The notes: generated from the letters alone by a model not told the origin. A stretch of DNA of 64,000 nucleotides from Crocinitomicaceae bacterium (GCA_020635955.1 JACJYW010000008.1:62001-126000), one strand, 5' to 3'; counted from the stretch's first letter, positions 28,433-37,500 are shown. Made by a program: numbers and translations.

Positions 28433-28659
28433 AAGATTCAAAACAATGTCCCAGATGTCAGGGAACTGATATTTATACAGACGAAGGGATCTCTAAAAGG
28501 GGAGATCGAGTTGGATTAGGTGTAGACAGTTGGACACAAATTTTTATTGCAACTTATGTTTGTCTCTCTTGTGGATTCATAGACGAGTATATCGATAAAG
28601 AATTCATGACCGAGAAAAAGCTGGAAAAGATTCGTAAAAACTGGAGGCCACTAACTTAA
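28429..28659 (+). CDS. small zinc-ribbon protein, copy B
   Basis: Paralogue of the preceding gene, 76 residues, same architecture: CPRC (C7, C10), CLSC (C45, C48) and the shared C-terminal pattern GFIDEYIDKEFMTEKKLEKI. The ATG overlaps the stop of copy A by four bases. The central part (SKRGDRVGLGVDSWTQIFI) has diverged more than the knuckles and the tail, so zinc binding and the helix are probably the constrained elements. Function unknown. Confidence 0.8.
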   Translation: MKDSKQCPRCQGTDIYTDEGISKRGDRVGLGVDSWTQIFIATYVCLSCGFIDEYIDKEFMTEKKLEKIRKNWRPLT

Positions 28660-28675
28660 CTCTTCCAACGCGTCA

Positions 28676-28725
28676 TTGTCATTTCGATCGATCCGTCAAC
28701 CGACGGACGAAGTGTCGAATGACAA
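28676..28725. repeat. REP-like palindromic element
   Basis: Long imperfect hairpin: outer arms TTGTCATTTCGA and TCGAATGACAA, inner arms TCCGTC and GACGGA around an AACC loop (28692-28707). It lies between the ends of convergent genes and may also limit read-through. No T-run makes it a standard terminator. Confidence 0.6.
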
Positions 28726-28750
28726 GGTTTATTTATACAAAGTAATTTAC

Positions 28751-28806
28751 TTCCCCCTTTGGAGGAGTCACACTGAGCTTGTCGAAGTGTAGATCGAGGG
28801 GGGAGG
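28751..28806. repeat. REP-like dispersed element, copy 2
   Basis: Contains CACTGAGCTTGTCGAAGTGT (28771-28790) flanked by TTCCCCC and GGGGGGAGG arms that can pair. The core is shared with copy 1 at 27407-27426. It ends four bases before the stop codon of the minus-strand lipoprotein gene. Confidence 0.6.
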
Positions 28807-28809
28807 AAA

Positions 28810-29418
28810 CTAGCTACAGGTCGTCAAAGGATTCCCACACAACCACTCCTCATGCACCCAACCGGTAGTTCCGTTGACCTTGAATTTCATCCATTTTCCG
28901 CATTTATCCAACGGATGTAAACCATACATTTCCTTATCAATTTTACCAACCTCAGCTGATTCGTGATCAGGATCTGCATGCATTGAGATCACCTGATTTC
29001 CATAATTTCTTGTATCTACTCCAAGCACTGAACCATGGATCCAGCATTCCCCACCTTCATTGAATTCAAATGCATTACCCATATTTTCAACCTTGTTTTC
29101 AATCCTGATCCAGCCATCCTTAGCCTCTAAAGCCGTGATAAAGAATTCCATATTGTCTTCTTCATCTTTCACTAATTGCCCAACTACGTCGCCATTCGGA
29201 GCATTTCTGATATTGGTCCCAGATTCATCCGGATCACTTAGGTAGACACTTATTCCATCTGATTCGCAAGTTGAAACTTCCTCAACAACTTCTTCAATAA
29301 CCTCATCTGTGGTTTCAAAAACCTGGTCGTTTTCGTTTGATTCTTCGTTTTCTTGAGAAGATGATCCGCCACAGCTGAACAGGGCTAAACAAGCTAAAAT
29401 GTAAAGTGACTTTTTCAT
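28810..29418 (-). CDS. lipoprotein with SH3-like domains
   Basis: Lipoprotein of 202 residues. Signal MKKSLYILACLALFSC with lipobox cysteine at 16, then a Ser/Glu-rich linker. Two bacterial SH3-type modules follow: SVYLSDPDESGTNIRNAPNG ... CWIHGSVLGV and ISMHADPDHESAEVGKID ... GWVHEEWLCGN; the NIRNAPNGDVVGQL pattern is the usual SH3b turn. Such domains bind cell-wall peptides or other ligands. The frame extends to 29436, but that would put the start codon inside a TATATTTG promoter element (29434-29441), so the ATG at 29418 is chosen. Confidence 0.85.
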   Translation of the reverse strand: MKKSLYILACLALFSCGGSSSQENEESNENDQVFETTDEVIEEVVEEVSTCESDGISVYLSDPDESGTNIRNAPNGDVVGQLVKDEEDNMEFFITALEAKDGWIRIENKVENMGNAFEFNEGGECWIHGSVLGVDTRNYGNQVISMHADPDHESAEVGKIDKEMYGLHPLDKCGKWMKFKVNGTTGWVHEEWLCGNPLTTCS

Positions 29419-29433
29419 AAAAATTGCTTTGAT

Positions 29434-29441
29434 CAAATATA
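29434..29441 (-). promoter_or_regulatory. -7 promoter element (TATATTTG)
   Basis: Exact TAnnTTTG match 15 bases before the ATG at 29418 of the SH3-like lipoprotein gene; it helps decide that start. Confidence 0.5.
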
Positions 29442-29514
29442 TTATTTCTGTTAAGATCCATTTGATTGTCGTGTAAGAATTTCATTGAATATTGCTGATC
29501 TCACTGTAATTATG

Positions 29515-29522
29515 TATGTTTG
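29515..29522 (+). promoter_or_regulatory. -7 promoter element (TATGTTTG)
   Basis: Exact TAnnTTTG match 25 bases before the ATG at 29548; predicts a leader of about 20 bases. Confidence 0.45.
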
Positions 29523-29547
29523 ATTGCTCATGTATTAATCACCCAAA

Positions 29548-30939
29548 ATGAAAAAAATCGTTGTAATTTTTGTAATTCTATTATCTGGTTCGGCTTTCAG
29601 TCAGGCCCCAAACTTAATGAGTTATCAAGCGGTAATCTGGGATACAGGAAATAATCTGGTTACCAATTCAACAGTTGGAATTCAATTTTCGATTCTACAG
29701 GGTTCTGTTTCAGGAACTGCTGTATACGTTGAAACCCACTCTTCAACTACTAACAATAATGGTTTGGTTACCCTTGAAATAGGGAATGGAACTGTCGTTT
29801 CTGGGAGTATGTCTTTGATCGATTGGTCTGCCGGTCCATACTTTTTAAAGTCTGAAACAGATCCAACAGGAGGAACGAATTATACCATAACAGGTACATC
29901 TCAATTTCTAAGTGTTCCTTATGCCTTCTATGCTACAAATGTTGAAAATGACCTGGATGAACAGACACTTTCACTTTCGGGTTCAGATTTGACAATTTCT
30001 AACGGTAATACTATTACTCTTCCTACAGGAGGTTCGGCCGATAACTGGGGGACTCAAGTTGTTCAATCTGATGCAACTCTTTCAGGAGACGGAACCACCG
30101 GAAATGAATTAACGGTAATTGGTGATCTTACAGATGATCAAACACTTTCATTATCAGGAACGGACCTTACTATTTCAGGAGGGAATACCGTCGATCTTTC
30201 TCCATTGCAAGATGGTGTGAATGACGCAGATGCTGATCCAGCCAATGAAATAAATACTTCTATGGCACTTGTAGGTAATAATATATCGATTACGGATGCA
30301 GGTGGGACTTTAACCGTAGATTTGACTCCTATTGTTTCTGGAGTTGGTGTGCAAACTCTTTCTTTCACATCACCTGATCTTACCATCTCCGGTGGTAATA
30401 CCGTTGATCTTTCCGCATTGCAAGATGGAGTCAATGATGCGGATGCAGACCCATCTAATGAGATTCAAACACTGAGTCAGGTTGGTAATAATATTACCCT
30501 TTCTATGGGAGGTGGTACGGTTACGATAGCTCCAAGTGCGGATGATGACCCAACCAATGAATTACAAGACCTCACTTTTTCAAATGATACAGTTTACATT
30601 TCCAACGGTAACAGTGTCTATATCGGCCCTGAAGATGTGATCTATCCAACATTAAATGCTCCATTTACAAATTATGGTGGAGCGTACAGAAATATGGGTT
30701 ATTACAAGCAAGGAGATAGAGTATATTTTCAGGGACTTGGAAATAATGCCAACCCAACAGGAATTATTTTTAATCTTCCAGTAGGATATAGACCAAGTCA
30801 CAGAATTATTCTAACTACTTATGCCGGGGGTAATGTTGCTAGAATTGATGTTGAAACCAATGGAGATGTCTTTTATTGGGCTGGACCCGGCGGTGTATAT
30901 TTCACGCTGGATGGACTCTCATTTAGAATATCAAATTAG
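29548..30939 (+). CDS. secreted repeat protein with tail-fibre-like C-terminus
   Basis: Protein of 463 residues with signal peptide (MKKIVVIFVILLSGSAFSQ). The N-terminal 140 residues follow a pattern frequent in Bacteroidota surface proteins (PNLMSYQAVIWDTGNNLV ... FLSVPYAFYATN). The middle holds degenerate repeats of LSLSGxDLTISxGNTVDLSxLQDGVNDADADPxNEI (bases about 29960-30600). The last 90 residues (GYYKQGDRVYFQGL ... FNLPVGYRPSHRII) resemble receptor-binding ends of phage tail fibres or pyocin-like proteins. There is no sorting domain. It overlaps or abuts the small cargo gene that follows. Likely an exported fibrous protein; partner unknown. Confidence 0.8.
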   Translation: MKKIVVIFVILLSGSAFSQAPNLMSYQAVIWDTGNNLVTNSTVGIQFSILQGSVSGTAVYVETHSSTTNNNGLVTLEIGNGTVVSGSMSLIDWSAGPYFLKSETDPTGGTNYTITGTSQFLSVPYAFYATNVENDLDEQTLSLSGSDLTISNGNTITLPTGGSADNWGTQVVQSDATLSGDGTTGNELTVIGDLTDDQTLSLSGTDLTISGGNTVDLSPLQDGVNDADADPANEINTSMALVGNNISITDAGGTLTVDLTPIVSGVGVQTLSFTSPDLTISGGNTVDLSALQDGVNDADADPSNEIQTLSQVGNNITLSMGGGTVTIAPSADDDPTNELQDLTFSNDTVYISNGNSVYIGPEDVIYPTLNAPFTNYGGAYRNMGYYKQGDRVYFQGLGNNANPTGIIFNLPVGYRPSHRIILTTYAGGNVARIDVETNGDVFYWAGPGGVYFTLDGLSFRISN

Positions 30940-30944
30940 TGAAT

Positions 30945-31415
30945 ATGAAAGCATTGTTTTTGTTAATCCTGCTAATGGGAACAATTTGTTCCTTTGCTCA
31001 GCAAGCCGTTCCTGCAACTGGCGGCGAAGCAACTGGGTCTGGAGGAAAATCTAGTTATACAGTTGGTCAGTCAGCCTATACTACAAAAACTGATGGTTCA
31101 AATACATCTGTTGAAGGGGTTCAGCAAACATATACAATTGTAGATGAATCTGGTATTAAGGACAATTTTATTTCAATTGAAATATTGACCTATCCGAATC
31201 CTACAACAGATAAGATCCAGATTCAAATCAGTGATCTTAACGGTAAATCGTTAACGTATTTTCTTTTGGATAATCAGGGGAAGGAATTGATAAATAGTTT
31301 GATTTCTACAAATATTACTGAACTTGATCTGAATCATTATGCTAGAGGGACCTATTTCTTGAAGATAAAAGACCAGAAAGTAGAACTAAAAACCGTTAAA
31401 ATCATTAAAAATTAA
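30945..31415 (+). CDS. small T9SS type A cargo protein
   Basis: Protein of 156 residues with signal peptide (MKALFLLILLMGTICSFAQ), a short Gly/Ser/Thr-rich segment (VPATGGEATGSGGKSSYTVG) and a complete type A sorting domain (EILTYPNPTTDKIQIQ ... RGTYFLKIKDQKVELKTVKI). It therefore consists of little more than a leader and a sorting domain. An upstream GTG at 30939 overlaps the previous stop codon; the ATG at 30945 gives the better signal peptide. Probably the second gene of an operon with 29548, ended by the terminator at 31443. Confidence 0.85.
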   Translation: MKALFLLILLMGTICSFAQQAVPATGGEATGSGGKSSYTVGQSAYTTKTDGSNTSVEGVQQTYTIVDESGIKDNFISIEILTYPNPTTDKIQIQISDLNGKSLTYFLLDNQGKELINSLISTNITELDLNHYARGTYFLKIKDQKVELKTVKIIKN

Positions 31416-31442
31416 CAGTTTGATATAGACAATGTTAAAATG

Positions 31443-31474
31443 AAAAGCACCCAGATCCAGTGGTGCTTTTTTTA
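31443..31474 (+). terminator. intrinsic terminator
   Basis: Stem AAAAGCACC (31443-31451) with GGTGCTTTT (31462-31470) followed by a T-run, downstream of the small cargo gene. Confidence 0.85.
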
Positions 31475-31559
31475 TTGATACTCATTTGGTTTTGCGTCTT
31501 TTTTCTTTTACATTTAATCGGCTCGAAAATGAGCTCATTACACCTGAAAATTCTAAACA

Positions 31560-33278
31560 ATGAAAAAAATTACACTTTCCCTTTGTGCGATCACTTTGTC
31601 AATCGCCTCTTTCTCTCAAAATAATGTAGGTATTGGTACAACTACACCTGATGCTTCATCTGCATTAGAAGTAAATTCTTCTACGCAAGGTTTACTAGTA
31701 CCGAGAATTGCGTTAACTGCAACAAACGTTGCGGCACCAGTTACATCACCAGCAACTTCTTTGTTGGTTTATAACACGGCTACGGCAGGTACAGTTCCGA
31801 ATAACGTGACGCCTGGATATTACTACTGGGATGGATCAGCATGGGCAAGATTAAATACTGGTTCAGGTTCTACATCTTGTGTAACATTAGATGAAGCTTA
31901 TGATTGTACAACACCAGGAGGTGGTAGAATCATAACCGTGAACAATGGATCAATTGAATTCAATCAAACTGCAGGTACAAACACTGAAGTATTGACGGTT
32001 ACAAGTACACAAGGAACGGCTGGTACACCGGTAGATGTTGTTTCAGTACAGCATTCTGGAGTTGGAAACGCCATTTTTGCAGAAAATTCAAATGCAACAG
32101 CAAATCAGGATTTCCCAGCAGTTGTAGGTTCAGTTACTAACTCTGTAACAGCTAACTATGGTGTTTTAGGTGTATATGATGGAACATCTAACATTGGTGC
32201 TGGAGGTGCTTTTCAAGCCATTTCAACTGATGGAGGTATTGGTATGTTCTCAATTAATGGTTCTCCTTCTGCAACGCAAACCAATTTTGGGGGATATTCG
32301 TTCTCATTAGGAGGCTCTGCAAATAACTACGGATTTCAAGGTGTAGTTGGAAATGGATCAGGTACAGTGAACTCATATAGTAGCACTGATGTAACTACAG
32401 CTGGTCTTTACGGATACAACGAGAGCACAACAGGTGGAGCTGGTGTTTATGGCTACGGAGTGCAAGGGCTTGTTGGATTAACTGATTATGCCAATGCTTT
32501 TGCGATCTACGGAAAGAATTTTGGTGGTTTTAACTCTGGAAATATTGTAGGTATACTTGGTGACGGTGGATATGGTGTTTGGGGACAAACGGAATACATA
32601 GGCGGAGTAGGAGCTTATGGTTTATGTGCTCCACTTGGGGGTACTGGTTCAAGTGGTGCCGGATTACTAGGTGAAGCAACAGATGTTGTAAACGATTGGG
32701 CCATTTTTGGAATTGGAGATCTTGGTATTACTGGTACAAAATCTTTCGTGATAGATCACCCTGAAGATCCGTCTAACAAAATTTTAAAGCATTTCTGTTT
32801 GGAATCAGATGAGGTGTTGAATGTTTACAGAGGTTCTGCGCAATTTGATGCAAATGGAGTCGCTACAGTTGAATTACCATCTTATTTTGATGATATCAAT
32901 ATCAACTTCACTTATCAGTTAACGCCAGTTGGAGCTCCTTCTCCGGGAATGTATGTTTCCAAAGAGATCCAGGGTACGCAGTTCGAAATTTCAGGTGGTG
33001 CACCTAACGCTAAAGTTTCATGGACAGTTTATGCGGAAAGAAATGACAAGTATATTCAAGAAAACCCGGGTGTAACACAAGTAGAAGTTGACAAATCAGG
33101 AAATCAAGTAGGTAAATATTTGGACCCTTCATCACACGGTCAGGATAGATCAAATGGAATTTTCCAGGGTGGAGAGATTAAAAACATTGAAGGTGGATCA
33201 GATCAACATGGAACAACTAAAAAAGAAATTCCGGTTCCTAACCTAAACAGAGATTCATCAAATAACTCTAACAACTAA
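31560..33278 (+). CDS. secreted glycine-rich tail-fibre-like protein
   Basis: Protein of 572 residues with a signal peptide (MKKITLSLCAITLSIASFSQ). It opens with the NNVGIGTTTPDASSALEVNS pattern and LLVPRIALT motif that begin many Bacteroidota tail-fibre-like proteins. A long Gly/Ala/Ser-rich region of short repeats follows (GVYGYGVQG, GVLGVYDG). Near the C-terminus is the segment FVIDHPEDPSNKILKHFCLE, similar to the end domain of many phage-fibre and microbial surface proteins. No sorting domain is present. It is the first gene of a unit with the CHU_C adhesin and SprF that follow (27- and 5-base gaps), so it may be displayed with them. Confidence 0.85.
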   Translation: MKKITLSLCAITLSIASFSQNNVGIGTTTPDASSALEVNSSTQGLLVPRIALTATNVAAPVTSPATSLLVYNTATAGTVPNNVTPGYYYWDGSAWARLNTGSGSTSCVTLDEAYDCTTPGGGRIITVNNGSIEFNQTAGTNTEVLTVTSTQGTAGTPVDVVSVQHSGVGNAIFAENSNATANQDFPAVVGSVTNSVTANYGVLGVYDGTSNIGAGGAFQAISTDGGIGMFSINGSPSATQTNFGGYSFSLGGSANNYGFQGVVGNGSGTVNSYSSTDVTTAGLYGYNESTTGGAGVYGYGVQGLVGLTDYANAFAIYGKNFGGFNSGNIVGILGDGGYGVWGQTEYIGGVGAYGLCAPLGGTGSSGAGLLGEATDVVNDWAIFGIGDLGITGTKSFVIDHPEDPSNKILKHFCLESDEVLNVYRGSAQFDANGVATVELPSYFDDININFTYQLTPVGAPSPGMYVSKEIQGTQFEISGGAPNAKVSWTVYAERNDKYIQENPGVTQVEVDKSGNQVGKYLDPSSHGQDRSNGIFQGGEIKNIEGGSDQHGTTKKEIPVPNLNRDSSNNSNN

Positions 33279-33305
33279 TATATCTCATCATTTAAATAAG
33301 AAAAG

Positions 33306-36300
33306 ATGATAAAGATATTTAGTTCGATAATGTTGCTGGCTGTTTCTGTCCTTTCCTTTGGACAGATACTGTACAACAATAACGGATCCATTTTTGTGGC
33401 TTCCGGAGGCGTTGTACAGGTGAACGGATCGGCACAAAATGCTGCGGGTACCCTTGAAAATAATGGTACTACGAATATAACCAATGACTATGTAAATGAC
33501 GCATCCACCTACGGAACGGGTGAATACTACGTTCAGGGTAACTGGGAAAATAACGGTGCTTTTACCGCTTTTACTTCTCACGTTTATCTGGATGGTGCTG
33601 CTCAACAGATCACTGGATTGAATATTACAACCTTCTACAATTTGACAACAACGGGTTCGGGAATTAAGTCTCAAACCATAGATGCCAGAGTATCCAATAA
33701 TTTAAATCTGACAACAGTTGAATTGGCTACACTCGGAAACACCATGTTTGTTGATAATGTTAATGCAAATGCCATTTCTTTTTCTACTGGATTTGTTAGT
33801 TCAGATGTTACCACGGGTAGATTGGATAGAGCAACACAATCTGCTTCTACTTATATCTTCCCAACAGGGTCAAGTCAGGGTACAATGCGATATCGACCTG
33901 TACAAATTACCCCTTTAAATGCATCATCAAATAGATATGCAGTAAGGTTTGCGAATGTGACGGGTACTTCTGAGGGATATAACTTAGCATCTGTTGATAC
34001 TTCAATTTGCGAGGTTGAGCCAGATTGGTTCCATATTATTACCAGACCTTCTGGTTCTACAGATGCTGCTGTGACCATTTTTTATGATCAGGGAAATGAT
34101 GGAACATGGGCAGGTTTTGCTCAATGGAATGCAGGTCCTACCCAATGGCAAAATGTAGGAACAGTGACTGCAGGAACACCAACGCCTATAGAGAATTATA
34201 CTAAGGCCGCATGGAATGACTGGACGGATGACCCATATGCTTTGGTCAATCTGAATCCTCTTTTTGATGTAACTGGAATAGATGCAACAACCTGTAATAC
34301 GAATAATGGACAATTGGTATTTACCAATCTTACTCCTTCAACAACATATTCAGTAACGTATGATTCATCTGGTGTAGCTGTTGGTCCAATTTCTGCCACA
34401 ACTAACGGTTCAGGACAGTTTACTATAACAACCGGAGCAGGGACCTATACGAATATAACCGTTACGGGTAGCGGATGTAATTATACACACTGGTCAACAA
34501 TAGTGATTGATGAGCCTGCTTCTCCAACACCAACAATTACAGGAACCTTGAATTATTGTCCTGGAAACTCGGCCTCATTAAGCACAGGTTCATTTGCTTC
34601 ATATTCCTGGTCAACAGGAGACAATACGCAAACTACAACGGCAACCATAGCGGATAATCCAATTACCGTGACTGTTACAGATGCCAATGGGTGTACGGGG
34701 ACTTCTGCACCTGTGAATGTGATAGAAGATGCAAATCCTGATCCAGGTACGAATGGTTCAACTTCTGTATGTTCAAATGCTACAACAATTGATCTGTTCA
34801 ATTTCCTTGGCGGCTCTCCTGATGCAGGTGGGACGTGGTCTCCGGCTTTAACTTCCGGAACTGGAGTTTTTGACCCTACTCAAGATGCAGCTGGAACATA
34901 TACCTATTCTCTTAATGCCTGCGGTGGTGGAACTCTAACGGCTGACGTTGTAGTTTCATTAAATCCTGCGGCAGATCCCGGGACAAATGGAGCTATTACC
35001 ATGTGTCCAACTGATCCTTCAACTGACCTGTTCAATGAATTAGGTGGCTCACCTGATGCAGGTGGAACCTGGGCACCCGCAATGACTTCAGGAACCGGAG
35101 TATTTGACCCTACGCAAGACGCCGCTGGTGTATACACTTATTCAGTGACAAATGCCTGTGGTACTGAATCTGCTACTGTGACAGTAACGATAACTTCTTC
35201 GCCATACTCTGGAATGGATGGTTCGGTGACTTTATGCCCATCAGACGCTCCAACTGATCTGTTCACCGCTCTAGGCGGAGCAGATGCAGGCGGAACCTGG
35301 TCTCCGGCATTAACTTCAGGAACAGGTGTTTTTGATCCGTCACAAGATGCAGCCGGGACCTATACATATTCCTTGAATGCTTGTGGAGGAGGTACAGTTT
35401 CTTCAGATATTGTTGTGACCATAAACCCTGCTCCTAATGCTGGTACAAGCGGTGCTGTAACTTATTGTGATTCGGATGCTTCATCTGACTTGTTTGCTCA
35501 ACTAGGAGGCACACCAGATGCGGGTGGATCCTGGTCACCGACACTTACTTCAGGAACCGGTGTATTTGACCCTACTCAGGATGCAGCAGGAACATATACC
35601 TATTCAGTAGTAAATTCATGTGGTTCTGCTACTGCCAATGTGGTTGTAACAGTGAATAATTGTGGATCGGTAGATGCCGGATTTACCATGTCAGCTTCTT
35701 CACTTTGCTTAGGTGACTGTATCACATTTACCGATACTTCATTAGGAAATCCAACCACCTGGCTGTGGAATTTTGGAGGGGCAGTATCGCCAAACACAAC
35801 GGCTGATCAAAATCCAACAATATGTCCAACTGCTATAGGAACGTATACTATAATGTTAGTTGTATCAGATGGAACAAATAACGATACAACAACTCAAGTT
35901 ATCAATGTATATGAAACACCTACAGTTGATGCTGGTATTGATACAACTATTACAGTAGGAGATCAGATTACGATCTATTCAAATACTTCATCAGCTGGAG
36001 GTTTATACAGTTGGGTTGATCCTAATACAGTTGATTGTAGTGATTGTGCTTCTATTAACGTATCGCCGGAAGAAACAACTACTTATATCCTTACCTATAC
36101 AACCGTTAATGGATGTTCTGCTTCAGACAGTGTGATTGTAACGGTATTTTTAGATGAAGCAATAGGTGTTCCTAATGGGTTTTCTCCAAATGGAGATAGC
36201 AATAATGATGTACTTTATGTGAAGGGATCAGGTATCAGTTCAATGTCTTTCGCAGTTTATAACAGATACGGACAAAAGGTGTTTGAAACCACAAATCCAG

Positions 36301-36428
36301 CTCAGGGTTGGGATGGAACATACAAGGACAAACCTGAAAATCCGGGAGTTTTTGTTTGGTATTTGGAATATACATTGACAGATGGCACTTCAGATATTAT
36401 GAAAGGAAATGTTACACTAATTAAATAG
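33306..36428 (+). CDS. CHU_C (type B sorting domain) adhesin with PKD domain
   Basis: Secreted protein of 1040 residues. Signal peptide at 1-20 (ending VLSFGQ). A beta-helix-like N-terminal part (GSIFVASGGVVQVNGSAQN) and an Ig-like part follow. Then come four tandem repeats of about 77 residues, each containing TDLFxxLGG-PDAGGTWSPALTSGTGVFDPTQDAAGTYTYS, and a PKD domain (TTWLWNFGGAVSPN). The last 85 residues are the gliding-motility-associated CHU_C domain (GVPNGFSPNGDSNNDVLYV ... NRYGQKVFET ... GVFVWYLEY). It is a probable T9SS-exported adhesin. The SprF/PorP gene begins five bases downstream, the usual arrangement for SprB-type adhesins. Confidence 0.92.
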   Translation: MIKIFSSIMLLAVSVLSFGQILYNNNGSIFVASGGVVQVNGSAQNAAGTLENNGTTNITNDYVNDASTYGTGEYYVQGNWENNGAFTAFTSHVYLDGAAQQITGLNITTFYNLTTTGSGIKSQTIDARVSNNLNLTTVELATLGNTMFVDNVNANAISFSTGFVSSDVTTGRLDRATQSASTYIFPTGSSQGTMRYRPVQITPLNASSNRYAVRFANVTGTSEGYNLASVDTSICEVEPDWFHIITRPSGSTDAAVTIFYDQGNDGTWAGFAQWNAGPTQWQNVGTVTAGTPTPIENYTKAAWNDWTDDPYALVNLNPLFDVTGIDATTCNTNNGQLVFTNLTPSTTYSVTYDSSGVAVGPISATTNGSGQFTITTGAGTYTNITVTGSGCNYTHWSTIVIDEPASPTPTITGTLNYCPGNSASLSTGSFASYSWSTGDNTQTTTATIADNPITVTVTDANGCTGTSAPVNVIEDANPDPGTNGSTSVCSNATTIDLFNFLGGSPDAGGTWSPALTSGTGVFDPTQDAAGTYTYSLNACGGGTLTADVVVSLNPAADPGTNGAITMCPTDPSTDLFNELGGSPDAGGTWAPAMTSGTGVFDPTQDAAGVYTYSVTNACGTESATVTVTITSSPYSGMDGSVTLCPSDAPTDLFTALGGADAGGTWSPALTSGTGVFDPSQDAAGTYTYSLNACGGGTVSSDIVVTINPAPNAGTSGAVTYCDSDASSDLFAQLGGTPDAGGSWSPTLTSGTGVFDPTQDAAGTYTYSVVNSCGSATANVVVTVNNCGSVDAGFTMSASSLCLGDCITFTDTSLGNPTTWLWNFGGAVSPNTTADQNPTICPTAIGTYTIMLVVSDGTNNDTTTQVINVYETPTVDAGIDTTITVGDQITIYSNTSSAGGLYSWVDPNTVDCSDCASINVSPEETTTYILTYTTVNGCSASDSVIVTVFLDEAIGVPNGFSPNGDSNNDVLYVKGSGISSMSFAVYNRYGQKVFETTNPAQGWDGTYKDKPENPGVFVWYLEYTLTDGTSDIMKGNVTLIK
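34740..35663 (+). repeat. four tandem repeats of about 231-234 bases inside the CHU_C adhesin
   Basis: Four coding repeats, each with a conserved core GGTWSPALTSGTGVFDPTQD. DNA identity remains high in the core and lower at the unit boundaries, so the duplications are not very recent. Confidence 0.85.
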
Positions 36429-36433
36429 GCACC

Positions 36434-37450
36434 ATGAAAAAATTGATGACAACAATTGCCGTTTTAGCTGTAGCATTTGTTACAACGGCTCAACAAGATA
36501 GACACTTTAGTATGTTCTTTGCTAATCCCGTTCAACTGAACCCGGGAGCAGCTGGTCATATCCCTGGAGATCTATCCGTTTTTACCAATTACAGAACGCA
36601 GTGGTTTACCGTTTCAGCGAATCCATTCAGAAGTTTTTCTGCTGGGGTAGACGCCAAATTATTTGACAATAAATTGAATAATGGATTTATTGGTTCTGGA
36701 ATTAACTTCTTGCATGATGTTTCTGGGGATGCAAAGTTCTCCTTGAATGTTATTCAAATCCCGATCAATTATACATTGGAATTGAACAAAACCTCTCAAT
36801 TGTCATTAGGGTTGCAGCCTGGATTTTATGCCCAACGCTTAAATGAGGACGCACTTTATTTTGATAATCAATGGACAGGTCAGGATTTCAATTCTTCATT
36901 GACCTCCGGTGAAATTCTTGGTGCATACAATCTTTCGAGATTTGACCTTTCCGCTGGATTATTCTATGACTTAAAAACATCTGACAGGTTCAACTTCCAA
37001 ATAGGGGTAGGAGGGTTTCACCTAACTGCACAAGAAGTAAGTTTTTTCCAGGTTGCTGAAAAGTTGTACCGTAATTTCACCGTTTATAGCAAAGCTGAGT
37101 ATAGACTTGAGGACAGTAAATTTTCATTTCATCCAGCTTTGTTTGGATTGTTCCAGGGACCTAATTGGGAAGTTACTTTCGGAAATAATTTCGAGATTGA
37201 ATTAAAAGAAGGTACAGGTCAGTCTACCAATTTTGACGGCATGGCATTATCACTGGGTCTTTACTACAGATCTTCGGATGCCTTGATGACAAATCTAATT
37301 TATAAGGCAGGAGCTCTGAATCTGGGAATTGGATATGATATTAACTTATCCGGATTAAAGATTGCTTCGAAGAATGTTGGAGCGGTTGAACTCTTTCTGA
37401 AGTTCTCACCATCCTTTGCTAAAAAAACGGGATCAGCCCATTTTGAATAA
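36434..37450 (+). CDS. PorP/SprF family type IX secretion outer-membrane protein
   Basis: Protein of 338 residues with signal peptide (MKKLMTTIAVLAVAFVTTAQ) and the PorP/SprF beta-barrel pattern: QDRHFSMFFANPVQLNPGAAG near the N-terminus, YRTQWFTVSANPFRSFSAGVD, and SLGLYYRSSDALMTNLIYKAG near the end. Such proteins bind type B (CHU_C) cargo at the cell surface after export. The ATG lies five bases after the stop of the adhesin gene, so cargo and anchor are co-expressed. A perfect terminator follows. The start region reads CACCATGAAAAAA, complementary to the conserved segment of the candidate small RNAs. Confidence 0.93.
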   Translation: MKKLMTTIAVLAVAFVTTAQQDRHFSMFFANPVQLNPGAAGHIPGDLSVFTNYRTQWFTVSANPFRSFSAGVDAKLFDNKLNNGFIGSGINFLHDVSGDAKFSLNVIQIPINYTLELNKTSQLSLGLQPGFYAQRLNEDALYFDNQWTGQDFNSSLTSGEILGAYNLSRFDLSAGLFYDLKTSDRFNFQIGVGGFHLTAQEVSFFQVAEKLYRNFTVYSKAEYRLEDSKFSFHPALFGLFQGPNWEVTFGNNFEIELKEGTGQSTNFDGMALSLGLYYRSSDALMTNLIYKAGALNLGIGYDINLSGLKIASKNVGAVELFLKFSPSFAKKTGSAHFE

Positions 37451-37454
37451 TAAG

Positions 37455-37483
37455 AAACCCGGACTAAAATCCGGGTTTTTTTT
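37455..37483. terminator. intrinsic terminator (bidirectional)
   Basis: Stem AAACCCGGA (37455-37463) with TCCGGGTTT (37470-37478) around CTAAAA, followed by further T residues. Ends the 31560-37450 operon and faces the GH3 gene. Confidence 0.9.
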
Positions 37484-37500
37484 ATTTAAAGAGTAAGCTA

